The position numbers and the translations under genes were made by a program. Below, piece by piece: positions 43,238-52,120 of a DNA stretch of 64,000 nt; positions within the stretch are counted from its first letter, which is position 1; each line of letters begins with the position of its first letter. The stretch lies in NCBI RefSeq assembly GCF_008386585.1, contig NZ_VUOB01000037.1:1-64000 (forward strand), in the 5' to 3' direction. This DNA is from Solihabitans fulvus (GTDB taxonomy: Bacteria > Actinomycetota > Actinomycetes > Mycobacteriales > Pseudonocardiaceae). The notes below the pieces were generated by a model. It did no database searches. It saw nothing but the letters and a program-made list of their open reading frames with translations, and was not told the DNA's origin.

Positions 43238-43256
43238 CCGACCGACCGTCGGTCGG
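43238..43256. promoter_or_regulatory. 19-base palindrome after purC
   Basis: CCGACCGACCGTCGGTCGG is a perfect palindrome with 9-bp arms, ten bases after the purC stop. The ACCGACC/GGTCGGT pattern is seen in TetR-type operators, but its position also fits a terminator. Undecided. Confidence 0.45.
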
Positions 43257-43420
43257 CGCCACTTTCGGGTGATGGAGCCTGGCGAGTCGACCGGGGAAAT
43301 CCCGATGTGGCGCAAGGATTGTCCCTTGTGCGGCCAGTGCGACAGGGAGTTCGCCGGATCGGCGTCGGCAGGTCATCTCGGGGTCAGGCCGACGTCACCC
43401 CGAGGCGTCTTCCTTGTACC

Positions 43421-44212
43421 GTGCGTCCACGACTGGTCGTCTCGCTGTCCGGCATCGGCACCAGCACGCTGCACCGGTGCGTAGCCCTCGCCGCCGAGTT
43501 GGACCGCAGGCAGGTCCCGCTCTCGCTGCTGCTCGCGCCGCGCCCGACCTCGGCGCGCGGTGCGGCCGCCGAGCGCGGGCTCGCGCCGGCCATCGACTGG
43601 ATCCGTGCCCGCACCGCCGAGGGCGACGCGGTGGTGCTGCACGGCTTCGACCACAACACCCACCCGTGCCACCGGCCGGTCAGCATCCGGCGCAGGGCCG
43701 AGTTCGCCGCGCTGCCCGCGCACGAGGCCGGGCTGCGGCTGCTCGCCGCCCGCGCCGTCGTCGACCGGCTCGGTCTGGCCACCGACTGCTTCGCCCCGCC
43801 GCGCTGGCTCGCCTCGCCCGGCACGCTGACCGCGCTGCGGCGGCACCAGTTCGCGATCTGCGCGGACGCCGCGACCGTCCGCGACCTGCGCACGGGCGCG
43901 GTGCACGTCGGCCGCGTGCACGGGCTCGGCCGGACCGCGGGACTCGGCGGCCGGACCGAACCGTGGTGGTGTCTCGCGCTGGTGCTCGGCGCGGCCCGTT
44001 CCGCGCGGCGCGGCGGCCTGGTCCGGATCACCGTCGACGCGGCCGAACTGGACCGACCCGGCCCGAGGCAGGCCCTGCTCGACGCCGTGGACATCGCGCT
44101 GCACCACGGCGCCGAGCCGACCACCTACCTCGGGCTGGCCTCGACGGGCTCCTCGCTCGGCAGCGCCAGCACCTCGGTGCCGGCCGGCCTGAGCCGCTCG
44201 AACCTCGCGTAG
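43421..44212 (+). CDS. DUF2334 polysaccharide-deacetylase-like protein
   Basis: A 263-residue protein of the DUF2334 family, with a deacetylase-type (NodB-like) barrel. LVVSLSGIGTSTLHRCVALAAELDRRQVPLSLLLAPRP opens the domain, followed by AVVLHGFDHNTH, the metal-binding His-x-x-Asp-His-like motif, AGLRLLAARAVVDRLGL and CFAPPRWLASPGTLTAL. I take the GTG at 43421 as start since conserved sequence begins there; the ribosome site is poor and the frame is open to 43307, so this is uncertain. Probably carbohydrate-active; true substrate unknown. No signal peptide is seen. Confidence 0.8.
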   Translation: MRPRLVVSLSGIGTSTLHRCVALAAELDRRQVPLSLLLAPRPTSARGAAAERGLAPAIDWIRARTAEGDAVVLHGFDHNTHPCHRPVSIRRRAEFAALPAHEAGLRLLAARAVVDRLGLATDCFAPPRWLASPGTLTALRRHQFAICADAATVRDLRTGAVHVGRVHGLGRTAGLGGRTEPWWCLALVLGAARSARRGGLVRITVDAAELDRPGPRQALLDAVDIALHHGAEPTTYLGLASTGSSLGSASTSVPAGLSRSNLA

Positions 44213-44411
44213 GAGACCTCGACGAGGGCCGCCGGCCAACCCTGGTCGAGTGGTCGGCGTGCTGATTGGTCACCAAGATGCCGCCCAGCCCGATTTCGGG
44301 GCCGCGCTACTCCATATCGAGCCGCAAACGCGACCATCGGCCTGATGACGTGGTCGGCGTTTGCCGGCATCATCGTGCGCAGCACCACCCGACTAGCCAC
44401 GAGGTGATCCA

Positions 44412-44630
44412 GTGCGGAAGACACGCAGGACTCTGTTGGTCATCGCGGCGGCGGCCTTCTCGTTGCAGATCATGCCGGGCCTGATGGTGCTCGACCCGGC
44501 CACCGTTCCCGGCGGCAAGCCGTACGAAGCGACCCTCGCGTCCGCCGGCCAGGACACGCAGCCGGGTGCGGCGCCGTACAGCAGCACCGACACCGCCCCC
44601 GACACCGTCCCCGGCGGCCAGCCCTACTGA
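44412..44630 (+). CDS. small secreted peptide with PG-x-x-PY repeats
   Basis: A 72-residue exported peptide. The start is GTG at 44412 with GAGG seven bases upstream. Residues 1-27 are a signal peptide (MRKTRRTLLVIAAAAFSLQIMPG; basic start, hydrophobic core). The mature part carries three related motifs: DPATVPGGKPY, DTQPGAAPY and APDTVPGGQPY, the last ending the protein. There is no cysteine. It is not a family I recognise; the repeats and terminal PY suggest a secreted signal or surface peptide. The next gene (epimerase) converges, and its stop overlaps this gene's end by a few bases. Confidence 0.65.
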   Translation: MRKTRRTLLVIAAAAFSLQIMPGLMVLDPATVPGGKPYEATLASAGQDTQPGAAPYSSTDTAPDTVPGGQPY

Positions 44631-45619
44631 GCCGCGAGGAGCTTGGCCTCCTCTTCAAGGGTGAGCCCGGCGCGACGCTCGCGGTCCAGGCCGAGTTCGC
44701 GTTCGTACGCCAGGCTGTCGCGGGCCGTCTCGGCCAGCGGCCGCACGGTCAGGCCGGCGGCCAGTGAGGGGCCGGCGTCGCGGTCCATCATCGCCTCGTA
44801 GCCCTCGATGCTCATCACCCACACGGGCAGCGAGCGCGGGCCGACCCAGCCCTGCACCTCCGCCTCGACCAGCTCCTCCTTCGTCATCGGCACCAGCTCG
44901 GTGCCCTCTGGCGCGACCGCCTCGGCGATCTCGGCGAGGAACTCGCCGAGCGGGCGGGCGGGCGACGAGCCGTCGAAGGTGCCGGTCACGCCCCGCTCGG
45001 CCGCGGTGAGGATCCAGGCGGCCAGGTCGCGGGCGTCGATGATCTGCGTCGGCTGGTCTGCGGTGTCCGGCACCAGGACCCGGCCGCCCTGCGAGATCCT
45101 GGCCGGCCAGTAGCCGAACCGGTCGCTGAGGTCGCCGGGACCGCAGATCAGGCCGGCGCGCACGATGAACGCCTTGTCGCCGAGCGCGTCGCGGACGGCG
45201 CGCTCGCTGGAGACCTTGATACCGCCGTACTTCGCGCCGCGCTCCTCGATCTCGGTGTCGTCCTCCAGCGGCGGCAGCAGCGGCGAGTCGACGGTCTGCC
45301 CCGGGGTGCCCTGGTCGGCGTACACCGAGCAGGTCGACACGAACGTCCAGTGGCCCGCGTTGTCGCCGAGCTCCCGCAGCGCCTCGCGCACCCAGTTCAC
45401 CGACATGGTGGCCACGTCGACGACGGCGTCGAACCGTTCGCCGCGCAGCGGCGCCAGCCCGTCGGGGGCGTCGCGGTCGATCGCGACGAGCGTGGCTCCT
45501 TCCGGGACCGTGCCCGAGGTGCCGCGCGCCGCGCACACCACCTCGTGGCCGCGCCGCACGGCCTCCGCCGCGACGGCCTTGCCGAGGAAAACCGTTCCAC
45601 CGAGTACGAGAACACGCAT
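44624..45619 (-). CDS. NAD-dependent epimerase/dehydratase family protein
   Basis: A 331-residue extended SDR-type protein. MRVLVLGGTVFLGKAVAAEAVRRGHEVV is the nucleotide-binding start (GGTVFLG at 7-13); VDVATMSVNWVREAL and FVSTCSVYADQGTPGQ follow, and the active-site Tyr-x3-Lys equivalent is YGGIKVSSE, with lysine. The C-terminal half contains DARDLAAWILTAAERGVTGTFDGSSP. The ATG at 45619 begins the Rossmann strand; longer upstream frames lack conservation. Sugar-nucleotide or reductase role unknown. Divergent from purS. Confidence 0.88.
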   Translation of the reverse strand: MRVLVLGGTVFLGKAVAAEAVRRGHEVVCAARGTSGTVPEGATLVAIDRDAPDGLAPLRGERFDAVVDVATMSVNWVREALRELGDNAGHWTFVSTCSVYADQGTPGQTVDSPLLPPLEDDTEIEERGAKYGGIKVSSERAVRDALGDKAFIVRAGLICGPGDLSDRFGYWPARISQGGRVLVPDTADQPTQIIDARDLAAWILTAAERGVTGTFDGSSPARPLGEFLAEIAEAVAPEGTELVPMTKEELVEAEVQGWVGPRSLPVWVMSIEGYEAMMDRDAGPSLAAGLTVRPLAETARDSLAYERELGLDRERRAGLTLEEEAKLLAAQ

Positions 45620-45861
45620 GAGCACACTTTCAGGGCACAAGCCCCGATCCGCCACCGTTCTCGCGGAGAGCGAAAGCCGCAGGTGATCGACAGCGTGATC
45701 GCCGACCGGATAACCGAGGGCTAGCGGCGACGCGGTCCAGGTCACACCGAGCAGGAAGGTAGGCTCCGCCGGTACCGCCGACCGTACCAAGGCTGCGGTC
45801 GGGGTCGGCAAGGACACAGTTTTCGCTGTCTTGTTCAGCACAGAACCGGGAGCATCCTGTC

Positions 45862-46101
45862 GTGGCCCGAGTCGTCGTCGACGTCATGCCCAAGCCCGAG
45901 ATCCTCGACCCCCAGGGCCAGGCGGTGGCCAATGCGCTGCCCCGCCTCGGTTTCGAGGGGATCACGAGCGTCCGCCAGGGCAAGCACTTCGAGCTGGAGG
46001 TCGCCGACGACGTCGACGACGCCACGCTCGCCAAGATCGCGGAGACCTTCCTCGCCAACCCGGTCATCGAGGACTGGGTGGTTCGGCGGGTGGACGCGTG
46101 A
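45862..46101 (+). CDS. purS: FGAM synthase subunit PurS
   Basis: A 79-residue subunit of formylglycinamidine ribonucleotide synthetase that, with PurQ and PurL, converts FGAR to FGAM using glutamine and ATP. RVVVDVMPKPEILDPQGQAVANALPRLGFEGITSVRQGKHFEL is the standard PurS fold, with the C-terminal ANPVIEDWVVRRV. GTG start. Its TGA stop overlaps the GTG of purQ, indicating a translationally coupled purSQL operon. Confidence 0.97.
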   Translation: MARVVVDVMPKPEILDPQGQAVANALPRLGFEGITSVRQGKHFELEVADDVDDATLAKIAETFLANPVIEDWVVRRVDA

Positions 46102-46769
46102 AGATCGGCGTCATCACCTTCCCAGGCACCCTGGACGACACCGACGCGCAGCGCGCGGCCCGCTACGTCGACGCCGAAGCGGTGGCGCTCTGGCACGCGG
46201 ACGCCGACCTGCACGGTGTCGACGCGGTGATCGTGCCTGGCGGCTTCTCCTACGGGGACTACCTGCGGGCCGGCGCGATCGCGCGGTTCGCCCCGGTGAT
46301 GCGGTCCGTGGTCGAGGCGGCCGGCAAGGGCATGCCCGTGCTGGGCATCTGCAACGGCTTCCAGATCCTGTGCGAGGCGGGCCTGCTGCCCGGCGCGATG
46401 CTGCGCAACGCCGGCCTGCACTTCGTCTGCCGCGACCAGTGGCTGCGGGTGGAGAACAACACCACCGCGTGGTCGAGCCGCTACGAGCAGGGCGCCGAGA
46501 TCATCGTGCCGGTGAAGAACATGGACGGCCGCTACACCGCCAGCCAGGCCACCCTGGACGAGCTGGAGGGCGAGGGCCGCGTGGTGTTCCGGTACGTCGG
46601 CGTGAACCCCAACGGGTCGTGCAACGACATCGCCGGCATCACCAGCGCGAACGGCCGGATCGTCGGCCTGATGCCGCACCCCGAGCACGCCATCGACGCG
46701 CTCACCGGGCCGTCCGACGACGGCCTCGGCATGTTCTACTCGGCTCTCGACGCGGTGGTGACGGCATGA
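46098..46769 (+). CDS. purQ: FGAM synthase glutaminase subunit PurQ
   Basis: A 223-residue class I glutamine amidotransferase that supplies ammonia to PurL. Nucleophile Cys in VLGICNGFQIL, and the catalytic His-Glu in GLMPHPEHAID. FPGTLDDTDAQRAA near the start and GGFSYGDYLRAGAIA are family features. GTG start overlapping the purS stop by four bases; its stop overlaps the purL start in the same way. Only the three genes are in this operon. Confidence 0.97.
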   Translation: MKIGVITFPGTLDDTDAQRAARYVDAEAVALWHADADLHGVDAVIVPGGFSYGDYLRAGAIARFAPVMRSVVEAAGKGMPVLGICNGFQILCEAGLLPGAMLRNAGLHFVCRDQWLRVENNTTAWSSRYEQGAEIIVPVKNMDGRYTASQATLDELEGEGRVVFRYVGVNPNGSCNDIAGITSANGRIVGLMPHPEHAIDALTGPSDDGLGMFYSALDAVVTA

Positions 46770-49051
46770 CCTCCACGCAGGTGCACATCGACACCGTGGC
46801 ACGCGCCGAGGCGAGCCCGGACCAGCCGCAGCCCTACCGCGAGCTGGGCCTCAAGGACGACGAGTACCAGAAGATCCGCGAGATCCTCGGCCGTCGGCCG
46901 ACCGAGGCCGAGCTGGCCATGTACTCGGTGATGTGGAGCGAGCACTGCTCCTACAAGTCCTCGAAGGTGCACTTCCGGCACTTCAAGGAGAACACCACCG
47001 AGGAGATGCGCTCGAAGATGCTCGCCGGCATCGGCGAGAACGCTGGTGTGGTGGACATCGGCGACGGCTGGGCGGTCACCTTCAAGGTGGAGTCGCACAA
47101 CCATCCGTCCTATGTGGAGCCCTATCAGGGCGCGGCGACCGGCGTCGGCGGCATCGTCCGCGACATCATGGCGATGGGCGCCCGTCCGCTGGCCGTGCTC
47201 GACCCGCTGCGGTTCGGCCCGGCCGACGCCCCGGACACCCGCAGGGTGCTGCCGGGCATCGTCGCCGGGGTCGGCGGCTACGGCAACTGCCTCGGCCTGC
47301 CCAACATCGGCGGCGAGGTCGTCTTCGACGAGTCCTACGCGGGCAACCCGCTGGTCAACGCGGCGTGCGTCGGCGCGATGCGGGTCGAGGACCTGCACCT
47401 GGCGCACGCGTCGGGCACCGGCAACAAGGTCATCCTGTTCGGCGCGCGGACCGGCCTCGACGGCATCGGCGGCGTGTCCGTCCTCGCCTCGGAGACGTTC
47501 TCCGGCGAGGAGGGCGGGACCGGGCGGAAGAAGCTGCCGGCCGTCCAGGTCGGCGACCCGTTCACCGAGAAGGTGCTGATCGAGTGCTGCCTCGAGCTGT
47601 TCGGGGAGCGGATCGTCGTCGGCATCCAGGACCTCGGCGGCGCCGGCCTGTCCTGCGCGACCAGCGAGCTGGCCAGCGCGGGTGACGGCGGCATGCGGGT
47701 CTGGCTGGAGCGGGTGCCGCTGCGCGCCGAGGGCATGACCCCGGCGGAGGTGCTCTCCAGCGAGTCGCAGGAGCGCATGTGCGCCGTGGTGCGGCCGGAG
47801 GACGTGCCGGCGTTCATGCGGGTGTGCCAGAAGTGGGACGTCATCGCCACCGAGATCGGCGAGGTGACCGACGGCGACCACCTGGTGATCACCTGGCACG
47901 ACGAGGTCGTCGTGGACGTGCCGCCGAGGACCGTCGCGCACGAGGGCCCCGAGTACCACCGGCCGATCGCGCGCCCGGCCGACCAGGACGCGTTGCAGGC
48001 CGACGTGCCCGACTCGCTGCCGCGTCCGTCCACACCGGACGAGCTGCGCGAGACGATCCTGCGGATGATCGCGTCGCCGAACCTGGCCTCGCGCAAGTGG
48101 GTCACCGACCAGTACGACCGCTACGTGCGTGGCGGCACGGTGCTGGCCCAGCCGTCCGACTCGGGCATGATCCGGATCGACGAGGAGACCGGGCGCGGGG
48201 TCGCGCTGGCCACCGACTGCAACGGCCGGTTCTGCAAGCTCGACCCGTACACGGGCGCGCAGCTGGCGCTGGCCGAGGCGTACCGCAACGTGGCGGTCAG
48301 CGGGGCGACCCCGCTGGCCGTGTCGGACTGCCTGAACTTCGGCTCGCCGGAGGACCCCGCGGTCATGTGGCAGTTCGAGCAGGCGATCAGGGGCATCGCG
48401 GAGGGCTGCCGCGAGCTGGGCATCCCGGTGACCGGCGGCAACGTCAGCTTCTACAACCAGACCGGCACGACGGCGATCCTGCCGACCCCGGTGATCGCGG
48501 TGCTGGGCGTCATCGACGACGTGCGGCGGCGCATCCCGACCGGCATCGGCGCCGAGGCTGGCGAGACCCTGCTGCTGTTGGGTGAGACGCGCGACGAGTT
48601 CGGCGGCTCGGAGTGGGCGAACGTCGTGCACGGGCACCTCGGCGGCCTGCCGCCGAAGGTCGACCTGGCGCGGGAGAAGCTGCTGGCCGACGTGCTGCTG
48701 GCCGGCTCGCGGGACGGCATGGTGTCGGCCGCGCACGACCTGTCCGACGGCGGCCTCGCCCAGGCGCTGGTCGAGGCGTGCCTGCTCGGCGAGACGGGCG
48801 CCAGGGTGTTCGTGGACGGCGACCCGTTCGTGCAGCTGTTCAGCGAGTCCGCCGGCCGGGTGCTGGTGGCCGTGCCGCGCACCGAGGAGCTGCGGTTCAC
48901 CGACATGTGCACCGCGCGCGGACTGCCGTGGAGCAAGGTCGGTGTGGTCGACCCCGAGTCCGAGTCGCTGGAGATCCAGGACGTCGCGACGATCGGCCTC
49001 GCCGAGCTGCGCACCGCCTGGGAGGGCACGCTGCCCGCCCTGTTCGACTGA
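46766..49051 (+). CDS. purL: FGAM synthase subunit PurL (small type)
   Basis: A 761-residue ATP-dependent catalytic subunit of FGAM synthase, small (PurSQL) type. SVMWSEHCSYKSSKVHFRHF near the N-terminus, VTFKVESHNHPSYVEPYQGAATGVGG and VQDLGGAGLSC-type (GIQDLGGAGLSCATSELA) metal-binding loops, then the second half with SDCLNFGSPEDPAVMWQF and GNVSFYNQTG. The acyl-phosphate-like ADP site DLSDGGLAQALVEACL is present. ATG overlaps the purQ stop. Followed by a strong hairpin terminator. Confidence 0.98.
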   Translation: MTSTQVHIDTVARAEASPDQPQPYRELGLKDDEYQKIREILGRRPTEAELAMYSVMWSEHCSYKSSKVHFRHFKENTTEEMRSKMLAGIGENAGVVDIGDGWAVTFKVESHNHPSYVEPYQGAATGVGGIVRDIMAMGARPLAVLDPLRFGPADAPDTRRVLPGIVAGVGGYGNCLGLPNIGGEVVFDESYAGNPLVNAACVGAMRVEDLHLAHASGTGNKVILFGARTGLDGIGGVSVLASETFSGEEGGTGRKKLPAVQVGDPFTEKVLIECCLELFGERIVVGIQDLGGAGLSCATSELASAGDGGMRVWLERVPLRAEGMTPAEVLSSESQERMCAVVRPEDVPAFMRVCQKWDVIATEIGEVTDGDHLVITWHDEVVVDVPPRTVAHEGPEYHRPIARPADQDALQADVPDSLPRPSTPDELRETILRMIASPNLASRKWVTDQYDRYVRGGTVLAQPSDSGMIRIDEETGRGVALATDCNGRFCKLDPYTGAQLALAEAYRNVAVSGATPLAVSDCLNFGSPEDPAVMWQFEQAIRGIAEGCRELGIPVTGGNVSFYNQTGTTAILPTPVIAVLGVIDDVRRRIPTGIGAEAGETLLLLGETRDEFGGSEWANVVHGHLGGLPPKVDLAREKLLADVLLAGSRDGMVSAAHDLSDGGLAQALVEACLLGETGARVFVDGDPFVQLFSESAGRVLVAVPRTEELRFTDMCTARGLPWSKVGVVDPESESLEIQDVATIGLAELRTAWEGTLPALFD

Positions 49052-49067
49052 CGGTTCGACACGGAGG

Positions 49068-49096
49068 AGCGCGGCACCCGTCGTGGGTGCCGCGCT
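49068..49096. terminator. bidirectional terminator after purL
   Basis: AGCGCGGCACCC (49068-49079) and GGGTGCCGCGCT (49085-49096) form a perfect 12-bp stem with a 5-base loop, between the convergent stops of purL and the first lysozyme gene. Confidence 0.8.
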
Positions 49097-49128
49097 TCCC
49101 GCGTGGTGTTTCGCGATGGCGACCGGGG

Positions 49129-49977
49129 TCAGCCGTTGGCCAGCGCCACCAGGCGGTCGGCCGCGCCGTTGAAGACGTCCTGGTCACCGGGGAAGGTGCC
49201 GTGGTCGTTGAACTGCCAGAAGGTGTAGAAGCCCCAGCCCGCGGGCAGGGTGCCGGCGCTGGACGAGTAGCGGGCGATGAACAGCGGGTTGGTCGAGCCG
49301 AGCGCGGTCCAGTTGCCGACGCACTGGTTCCACCAGTTGGTCGAGGTGTAGACGGTCGGGTACCGGCCGGTGCGGGAGTGCACGGTGTTGCTGAAGTCCA
49401 GGATCCACGAGCGCATGGCGCCCTGGCTGATGCCGTAGCAGGTGGAGCCGCTGGGGTTGTACTCGATGTCCAGCATGGGCGGCAGCGTCTTGCCGTCCCT
49501 TGACCAGCCGCCGCCGTGCGAGACGAAGTAGTTGGCCTGGGTCGCGCCGCTGGAGCTGTTGGGGTGCGCGAAGTGGTACGCGCCCCTGATCAGCCCGACG
49601 TTGTAGGAGCCGTTGTACTGCTGGGCGAAGTACGCGTTGGTGTAGCCGGTGCCCTCGGTGGCCTTGACGTAGGCGAACCTGGCGCCGTTGGCCCTGACCG
49701 ACGACCAGTTGACGTTGCCCTGGTAGCCGCTGACGTCGAGGCCGGGGGTCTGGGTCACCATCGGGATGAGCGTGCGGTCCGCTAAACCCTGGTGACCCTC
49801 GTGCTTGGCGATCTCTGAACCTGCGTAGTGGTCGAACGATCCGCTGTCCACAGCGGCGAGGTCGCTGGCCGGAGCCGCGTCCGCCGGGCTGACCGAGCCC
49901 AGCACGAGCGCGGTCGCGGCGATGCCGACCGCCGCGGCCAGCAGACCTCGCCGCGTGTTCGTGATCCTGATCTTCAT
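49129..49977 (-). CDS. GH25 lysozyme (muramidase), copy 1
   Basis: A 282-residue secreted glycoside hydrolase family 25 muramidase that cleaves the MurNAc-GlcNAc bond of peptidoglycan. Signal peptide at residues 1-35 (MKIRITNTRRGLLAAAVGIAATALVLGSVSPADA). A propeptide-like segment with HYAGSEIAKHEG follows, then the GH25 barrel: GLDVSGYQGNVNW holds one catalytic Asp, and MLDIEYNPSGSTCYG the second Asp-x-Glu pair. The end has FPGDQDVFNGAADRL. Start ATG after AGAAGGG. First of three paralogues in tandem. Confidence 0.93.
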   Translation of the reverse strand: MKIRITNTRRGLLAAAVGIAATALVLGSVSPADAAPASDLAAVDSGSFDHYAGSEIAKHEGHQGLADRTLIPMVTQTPGLDVSGYQGNVNWSSVRANGARFAYVKATEGTGYTNAYFAQQYNGSYNVGLIRGAYHFAHPNSSSGATQANYFVSHGGGWSRDGKTLPPMLDIEYNPSGSTCYGISQGAMRSWILDFSNTVHSRTGRYPTVYTSTNWWNQCVGNWTALGSTNPLFIARYSSSAGTLPAGWGFYTFWQFNDHGTFPGDQDVFNGAADRLVALANG

Positions 49978-50109
49978 CCTCGACCCTTCTGGTGCCGTCG
50001 TCCCCAGCGGTGAAGTGTCGTGGATGACCTAACAGGTTGACTAGAGTCTTCGTTAATTGATCACGAATGTTCGATTGACGTGAAATTAGCAGCCGGGGTT
50101 TCGGTCCGT

Positions 50110-50985
50110 TCAGCCGTTGGCGAGTGCCTGCAACCGGTCCATCGCGCCGTTGAAGACGTTCTGGTCACCGGGGAACGCGCCGGAGTCGGCGTACTGCCAG
50201 AAGGTGTAGACGCCCCACGCGTAGGGCAGCGTGCCGGGACCGGACGAGTAGCTGGCCACCCACAACGGGTTGGTGCTGCTGAAGTCGCCGGAGTTGCCGG
50301 TGCACTGGCTCCACCAGTTGTTCGCGGTGTAGATCGTCGGCCACCGGCCGGTGCGGGCCTGCACCTCGTCGCTGAAGTCCTTGATCCACTGCACCATGGA
50401 CCACTGGCTCAGCCCGTAGCAGGTCGCGCCGTACGGGTTGTACTCGATGTCCAGCGCGGGCGGCAGGGTCTGCCCGTCGCCGGACCAGCCGCCGCCGTTG
50501 TCCACGAAGTAGTCGGCCTGGGTGGCTCCGCCGGTCTGGTCGGGCAGCGCGAAGTGGTACGCGCCCCTGATCATGCCGACGTCGTAGGCGCCGTTGTACT
50601 GCTGGGCGAAGTACGGGTTGGTGTAGCCGGTGCCCTCGGTCGCCTTGGTGTAGGCGAACCTGGCCCCGTTGTTCCAGGCGGTCTGCCAGTCGACGTTGCC
50701 CTGCCAGCCGCTGACGTCCATGCCGTAGGTCGCGGTCGAGGCGACGTGCGGGCGCACGGTGCCGGCCGGCGGGCGGCCCTCGTGCTTGGCGATCTGCGAG
50801 CCGGCCGGATGGTCGAGGCGGTGGATCATCGCGGCGAGCCTCGGGTTGTCGGCCGGGTTGTTCGGCAGGGCTTGGCCGACAGCGGCGGTGGCGGGGCTGA
50901 TCGCGCCGAGTAACAGGCCGCCGGTGCACAGTCCGACGGCGACGGCCATTCGGGCGCGAGCCCACGAGCGAAAGGTCGTAGTCAT
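50110..50985 (-). CDS. GH25 lysozyme (muramidase), copy 2
   Basis: A 291-residue secreted GH25 muramidase, close to copies 1 and 3. Signal peptide ending near SPATA (residue 34), then a propeptide with AGSQIAKHEG, and the catalytic barrel with MDVSGWQGNVDW and ALDIEYNPYGATCYG; the end FPGDQNVFNGAMDRLQALANG closely matches copy 1. The ATG at 50985 follows GGAGAGGG; an upstream frame adds thirteen residues without signal-peptide character. Separated from copy 1 by an AT-richer 132-base gap that holds its own promoter. Confidence 0.93.
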   Translation of the reverse strand: MTTTFRSWARARMAVAVGLCTGGLLLGAISPATAAVGQALPNNPADNPRLAAMIHRLDHPAGSQIAKHEGRPPAGTVRPHVASTATYGMDVSGWQGNVDWQTAWNNGARFAYTKATEGTGYTNPYFAQQYNGAYDVGMIRGAYHFALPDQTGGATQADYFVDNGGGWSGDGQTLPPALDIEYNPYGATCYGLSQWSMVQWIKDFSDEVQARTGRWPTIYTANNWWSQCTGNSGDFSSTNPLWVASYSSGPGTLPYAWGVYTFWQYADSGAFPGDQNVFNGAMDRLQALANG

Positions 50986-51140
50986 GGCTGACCCTCTCCA
51001 ACGAGCGCAGGGGACGATGATCACTCAAGGTGACCATCTAGCTCGAAAGTGTGAGGGTCCAGTAACGAAATTGCCAGTCGTGTGGTGAATTAGTCACGTA
51101 GAAGGACTAAGATCGTCAGCTGCCGGACGGTCGCGCGTCG

Positions 51141-51962
51141 TCACCCGGTCGCGAACGCCCGCAGTTGGTCGTAGCTGCCGTTGAAGGCGTTCTGATCACC
51201 GGGGAACATGCCGGAGTTGGCGTACTGCCAGATCGAGTAGCCACCCCAGCTGGCCGGCAGGTCGCCGACGCTGTCGGCGTACCTGGCCACCCACAGGGGG
51301 TTCGCGCCGAAGCCCGGGTTGTTGTTCGTGCAGCGGGCCCACCAGTTCAGGCTGGTGTAGATCACCGGATAGCGGCCGATGCGGGCCCTGATCTGCTCGC
51401 TGAACGCGCTGAGCCAGTTCGCCATCTGGAACCGGTCCATGCCGTAACACGTGTCGCCGTAGGGGTTGTACTCGATGTCCATCGCCGGCGGCAGCGTCCT
51501 GCCGTCCGGCGACCAGCCGCCGCCGTGGTCGACGAAGAAGTTGGCCTGGTCGACGCCGTTGGACACGTCCGGCAGCGCGAAGTGGTAGGCCCCGTGGAAC
51601 ATGCCGACGTTGTAGGCGCCGTTGTACTGCTGGCCGAAGTTCGGGTTGGTGTAGGTGACGCCCTCGGTCGCCTTGACGTAGGCGAACCTCGCGCCGTTGT
51701 TCGCGGCGGCCTGCCAGTCGATGTCGCCCTGGTGGCTGCTGACGTCCATGCCGGCCACGCCGCCGTCGCGCAGGTGCGTAGGCGCGCTCCGCGCGACGCC
51801 CTCGTGTTTGGCGATCTCCGAGCCCGCGTAGTGGTCCTCCGGCGAGGAACCCGGCGGGGCGGCCGCGGCGACCGGCAGGCCGCCGATGATCACGGCGCTC
51901 GCCACGAGCGTCGCGGTGCCGAGTCGGGTGCTCCAGGGGCGCGGGCGGTTGCGGTGGGCCAC
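51141..51962 (-). CDS. GH25 lysozyme (muramidase), copy 3
   Basis: A 273-residue secreted GH25 muramidase. Signal peptide to about residue 34 (PVAAAA), then HYAGSEIAKHEG as in copy 1, and the barrel with GMDVSSHQGDIDW and AMDIEYNPYGDTCYG, ending FPGDQNAFNGSYDQL. GTG start preceded by GGGGGA. Its signal peptide and propeptide are less like the other two than its catalytic domain is. Divergent from the glutamate decarboxylase gene. Confidence 0.93.
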   Translation of the reverse strand: MAHRNRPRPWSTRLGTATLVASAVIIGGLPVAAAAPPGSSPEDHYAGSEIAKHEGVARSAPTHLRDGGVAGMDVSSHQGDIDWQAAANNGARFAYVKATEGVTYTNPNFGQQYNGAYNVGMFHGAYHFALPDVSNGVDQANFFVDHGGGWSPDGRTLPPAMDIEYNPYGDTCYGMDRFQMANWLSAFSEQIRARIGRYPVIYTSLNWWARCTNNNPGFGANPLWVARYADSVGDLPASWGGYSIWQYANSGMFPGDQNAFNGSYDQLRAFATG

Positions 51963-52120
51963 GGATGTCCCCCATCCGGTTGGGCGGAGGCCGCCATGCT
52001 GGTGTTCGGTCAGCGAGGTGACCTCGGTGTGGTGGCGCGCTTCGACTGTTCGGGTTAGATCGTGCAGCCTTTCGCGGCAATCCGCATCCGGTGATCCCCT
52101 CGGGTCCTACATTCGGTGAC

